Below are positions 23,874 through 24,592 of a stretch of 24,592 nt of DNA, piece by piece. How positions within the stretch are numbered: the stretch's first letter is position 1; the number at the start of each line of letters is the position of its first letter. The stretch lies in assembly GCA_037045435.1 (NCBI GenBank), contig JBAOID010000036.1, forward strand, positions 1 through 24,592. The letters run 5' to 3'. The notes beneath the pieces were generated by a model. That model saw nothing but the letters and a program-made list of their open reading frames with translations. It searched no databases and was not told the origin of the DNA. The position numbers and the translations under genes were made by a program. This DNA comes from CBDUEF01 sp018063485. GTDB taxonomy: Bacteria; Pseudomonadota; Alphaproteobacteria; Rhodobacterales; Rhodobacteraceae.

Positions 23874-24592
23874 GTGGGCGAGCCGACCCGTCCGCCGCGC
23901 CAGGTCGCAGGGGGCACGCCCCTGGGCCTGGCGCTGCTGCTCGAGCGCAGCGGGGTCCGCCTGGTCGCCCCGGCCCAGGCGCTCGCGCCGGGCCTGCGAG
24001 CTGCTCGAGTTCGTGGCCAGCTTCGCCGGGCCGCGTCCGGCGACGCGCGGCGAGCTGCCGCGAGCGGGTGTGTCGGGTCGACGTGCTGCGGCTGCGGCTC
24101 GACGGCGCGGCGCTGACGGGGTGGCTGCGGGCGCGGCTCGAGCGGGGCGCGGCTGCCCGGATGGCGCGTGGAACATGTCGCATGGGACATGTCGGAAGGG
24201 ACAGGTGATGGCGCTGGACGCTGCGCGGGGTGGCGGACTGCGGCGCGGCGGTGTGGCTGCGGATCGAGCTGCGAGGTGCGGGCACGCTGGGCGGGCGGCT
24301 GCGCGGTGAGCGCGCGGCGCTGCTGGCTGCTGGGGCCGCCGGACGCTGGCCTGCGGGCGGATCTGGCGGGCGCTGGTGCGACGGCTCGGGCGCGGGCCGG
24401 GGCTGGCGCGGGCGCGGCGAGGCGCTGGAGATCGACGTGGCGCGGGCGAGCCTCGGGCCGGCGTTCGCGGCGGCGGGCTGGCGCCTGCCGGACAGCGCGG
24501 GGCTGCGGGTCCGGGCTCGCGGTGACGCGGGCGGAGGTGGCTGCTGCTCGGCCTCGGCGCGGCGGAGACGAGCTGGCCCGAGGAACAGGTGG
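23874..24592 (+). CDS. Unidentified coding stretch, frame-broken and running off the end
   Basis: Starting at a GTG six bases after the PPIase stop, codon use stays strongly coding-like on the plus strand, but no single frame is long. Pieces include PLGLALLLERSGVRLVAP, then LLEFVASFAGPRPATRGELP, then RVDVLRLRLDGAALTGWLRA, later TLRGVADCGAAVWLRIELRG and finally ASLGPAFAAAGWRLPDSAGL. Frame changes fall near 24000, 24062 and 24215, with more beyond. I do not recognise a family; the strand-like repeats of charged and hydrophobic residues near 24080-24130 could belong to an envelope protein, but this is a guess. It is probably cotranscribed with the PPIase gene. The 3' end is outside the window. 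Confidence 0.4.

Noticed and set aside
1..24592. CRISPR array or toxin-antitoxin pair
   Set aside because: No regularly spaced repeats with unique spacers, and no small paired genes with such motifs, were seen on either strand.

Overview
The window looks like two unrelated genomes joined at about 18,785-18,835. The left three quarters (1 to about 18,800) read like an alphaproteobacterium of the Rhodobacterales (Roseobacter-type). Support comes from a ChpT-like phosphotransfer protein, an olsB-olsA ornithine-lipid pair, the rplU-rpmA-GNAT-GNAT-obgE-proB-proA block, a DUF3553 gene, a bactofilin and a heme A synthase. The right quarter (about 18,800 to 24,592) is clearly richer in G+C. It carries a mreB-mreC-mreD-mrdA rod-shape operon and a PpiD/SurA-like chaperone gene of a kind I associate with high-GC deltaproteobacteria/Myxococcota. 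That taxonomic call is an impression from protein sequence, not a search result. At the join, residues 1 to about 120 of a penicillin-binding protein 2 run in frame into a mobile-element primase-polymerase. I read this as an assembly or cloning chimera, not a natural fusion.

Layout, left part. 166-1827 (-) is an amidohydrolase and 2052-2426 (+) a bactofilin. 2437-5504 (-) is an apparent operon: heme A synthase, M32 carboxypeptidase, hotdog thioesterase. 5640-6381 (-) is a TrmJ-like RNA methyltransferase. 6506-7126 (+) is a ThiE-like protein, followed by a 117-bp inverted-repeat element and the olsB-olsA pair (8838 leftward). 8984-9157 (-) and 9184-9786 (+) are a DUF3553 gene and a ChpT-like gene with starts only 26 bp apart. 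9783-15391 (-) is the ribosomal protein/Obg/proline block, with a strong promoter at 15526-15554. 15582-16460 (-) is a secreted DUF2059-like protein. 16647-16736 (+) is tRNA-Ser(CGA). From there to the join lies a fragment of an integrated mobile element: a Cys-rich HGG-type protein, a conserved element protein and a primase-polymerase.

Layout, right part. mreB, mreC, mreD and mrdA run leftward from 21700. A 342-bp gap separates them from a rightward PPIase gene (22043-23867) and a further unidentified coding stretch that runs off the end.

Sequence quality matters here. Heme A synthase (two), the carboxypeptidase, trmJ, the element protein, mreC and especially the PPIase gene (about ten) carry single-base frame breaks in otherwise well-conserved proteins. 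Most left-hand breaks look like one extra base, two of them in short G/C runs, so consensus errors are more likely than real gene decay.

I see no new multi-gene system that survives scrutiny. The most interesting real signals are the inverted-repeat element that supplies the thiE-like stop codon and opens the olsA reading frame, the abutting divergent DUF3553/chpT starts, and the truncated tRNA-Ser-linked element.
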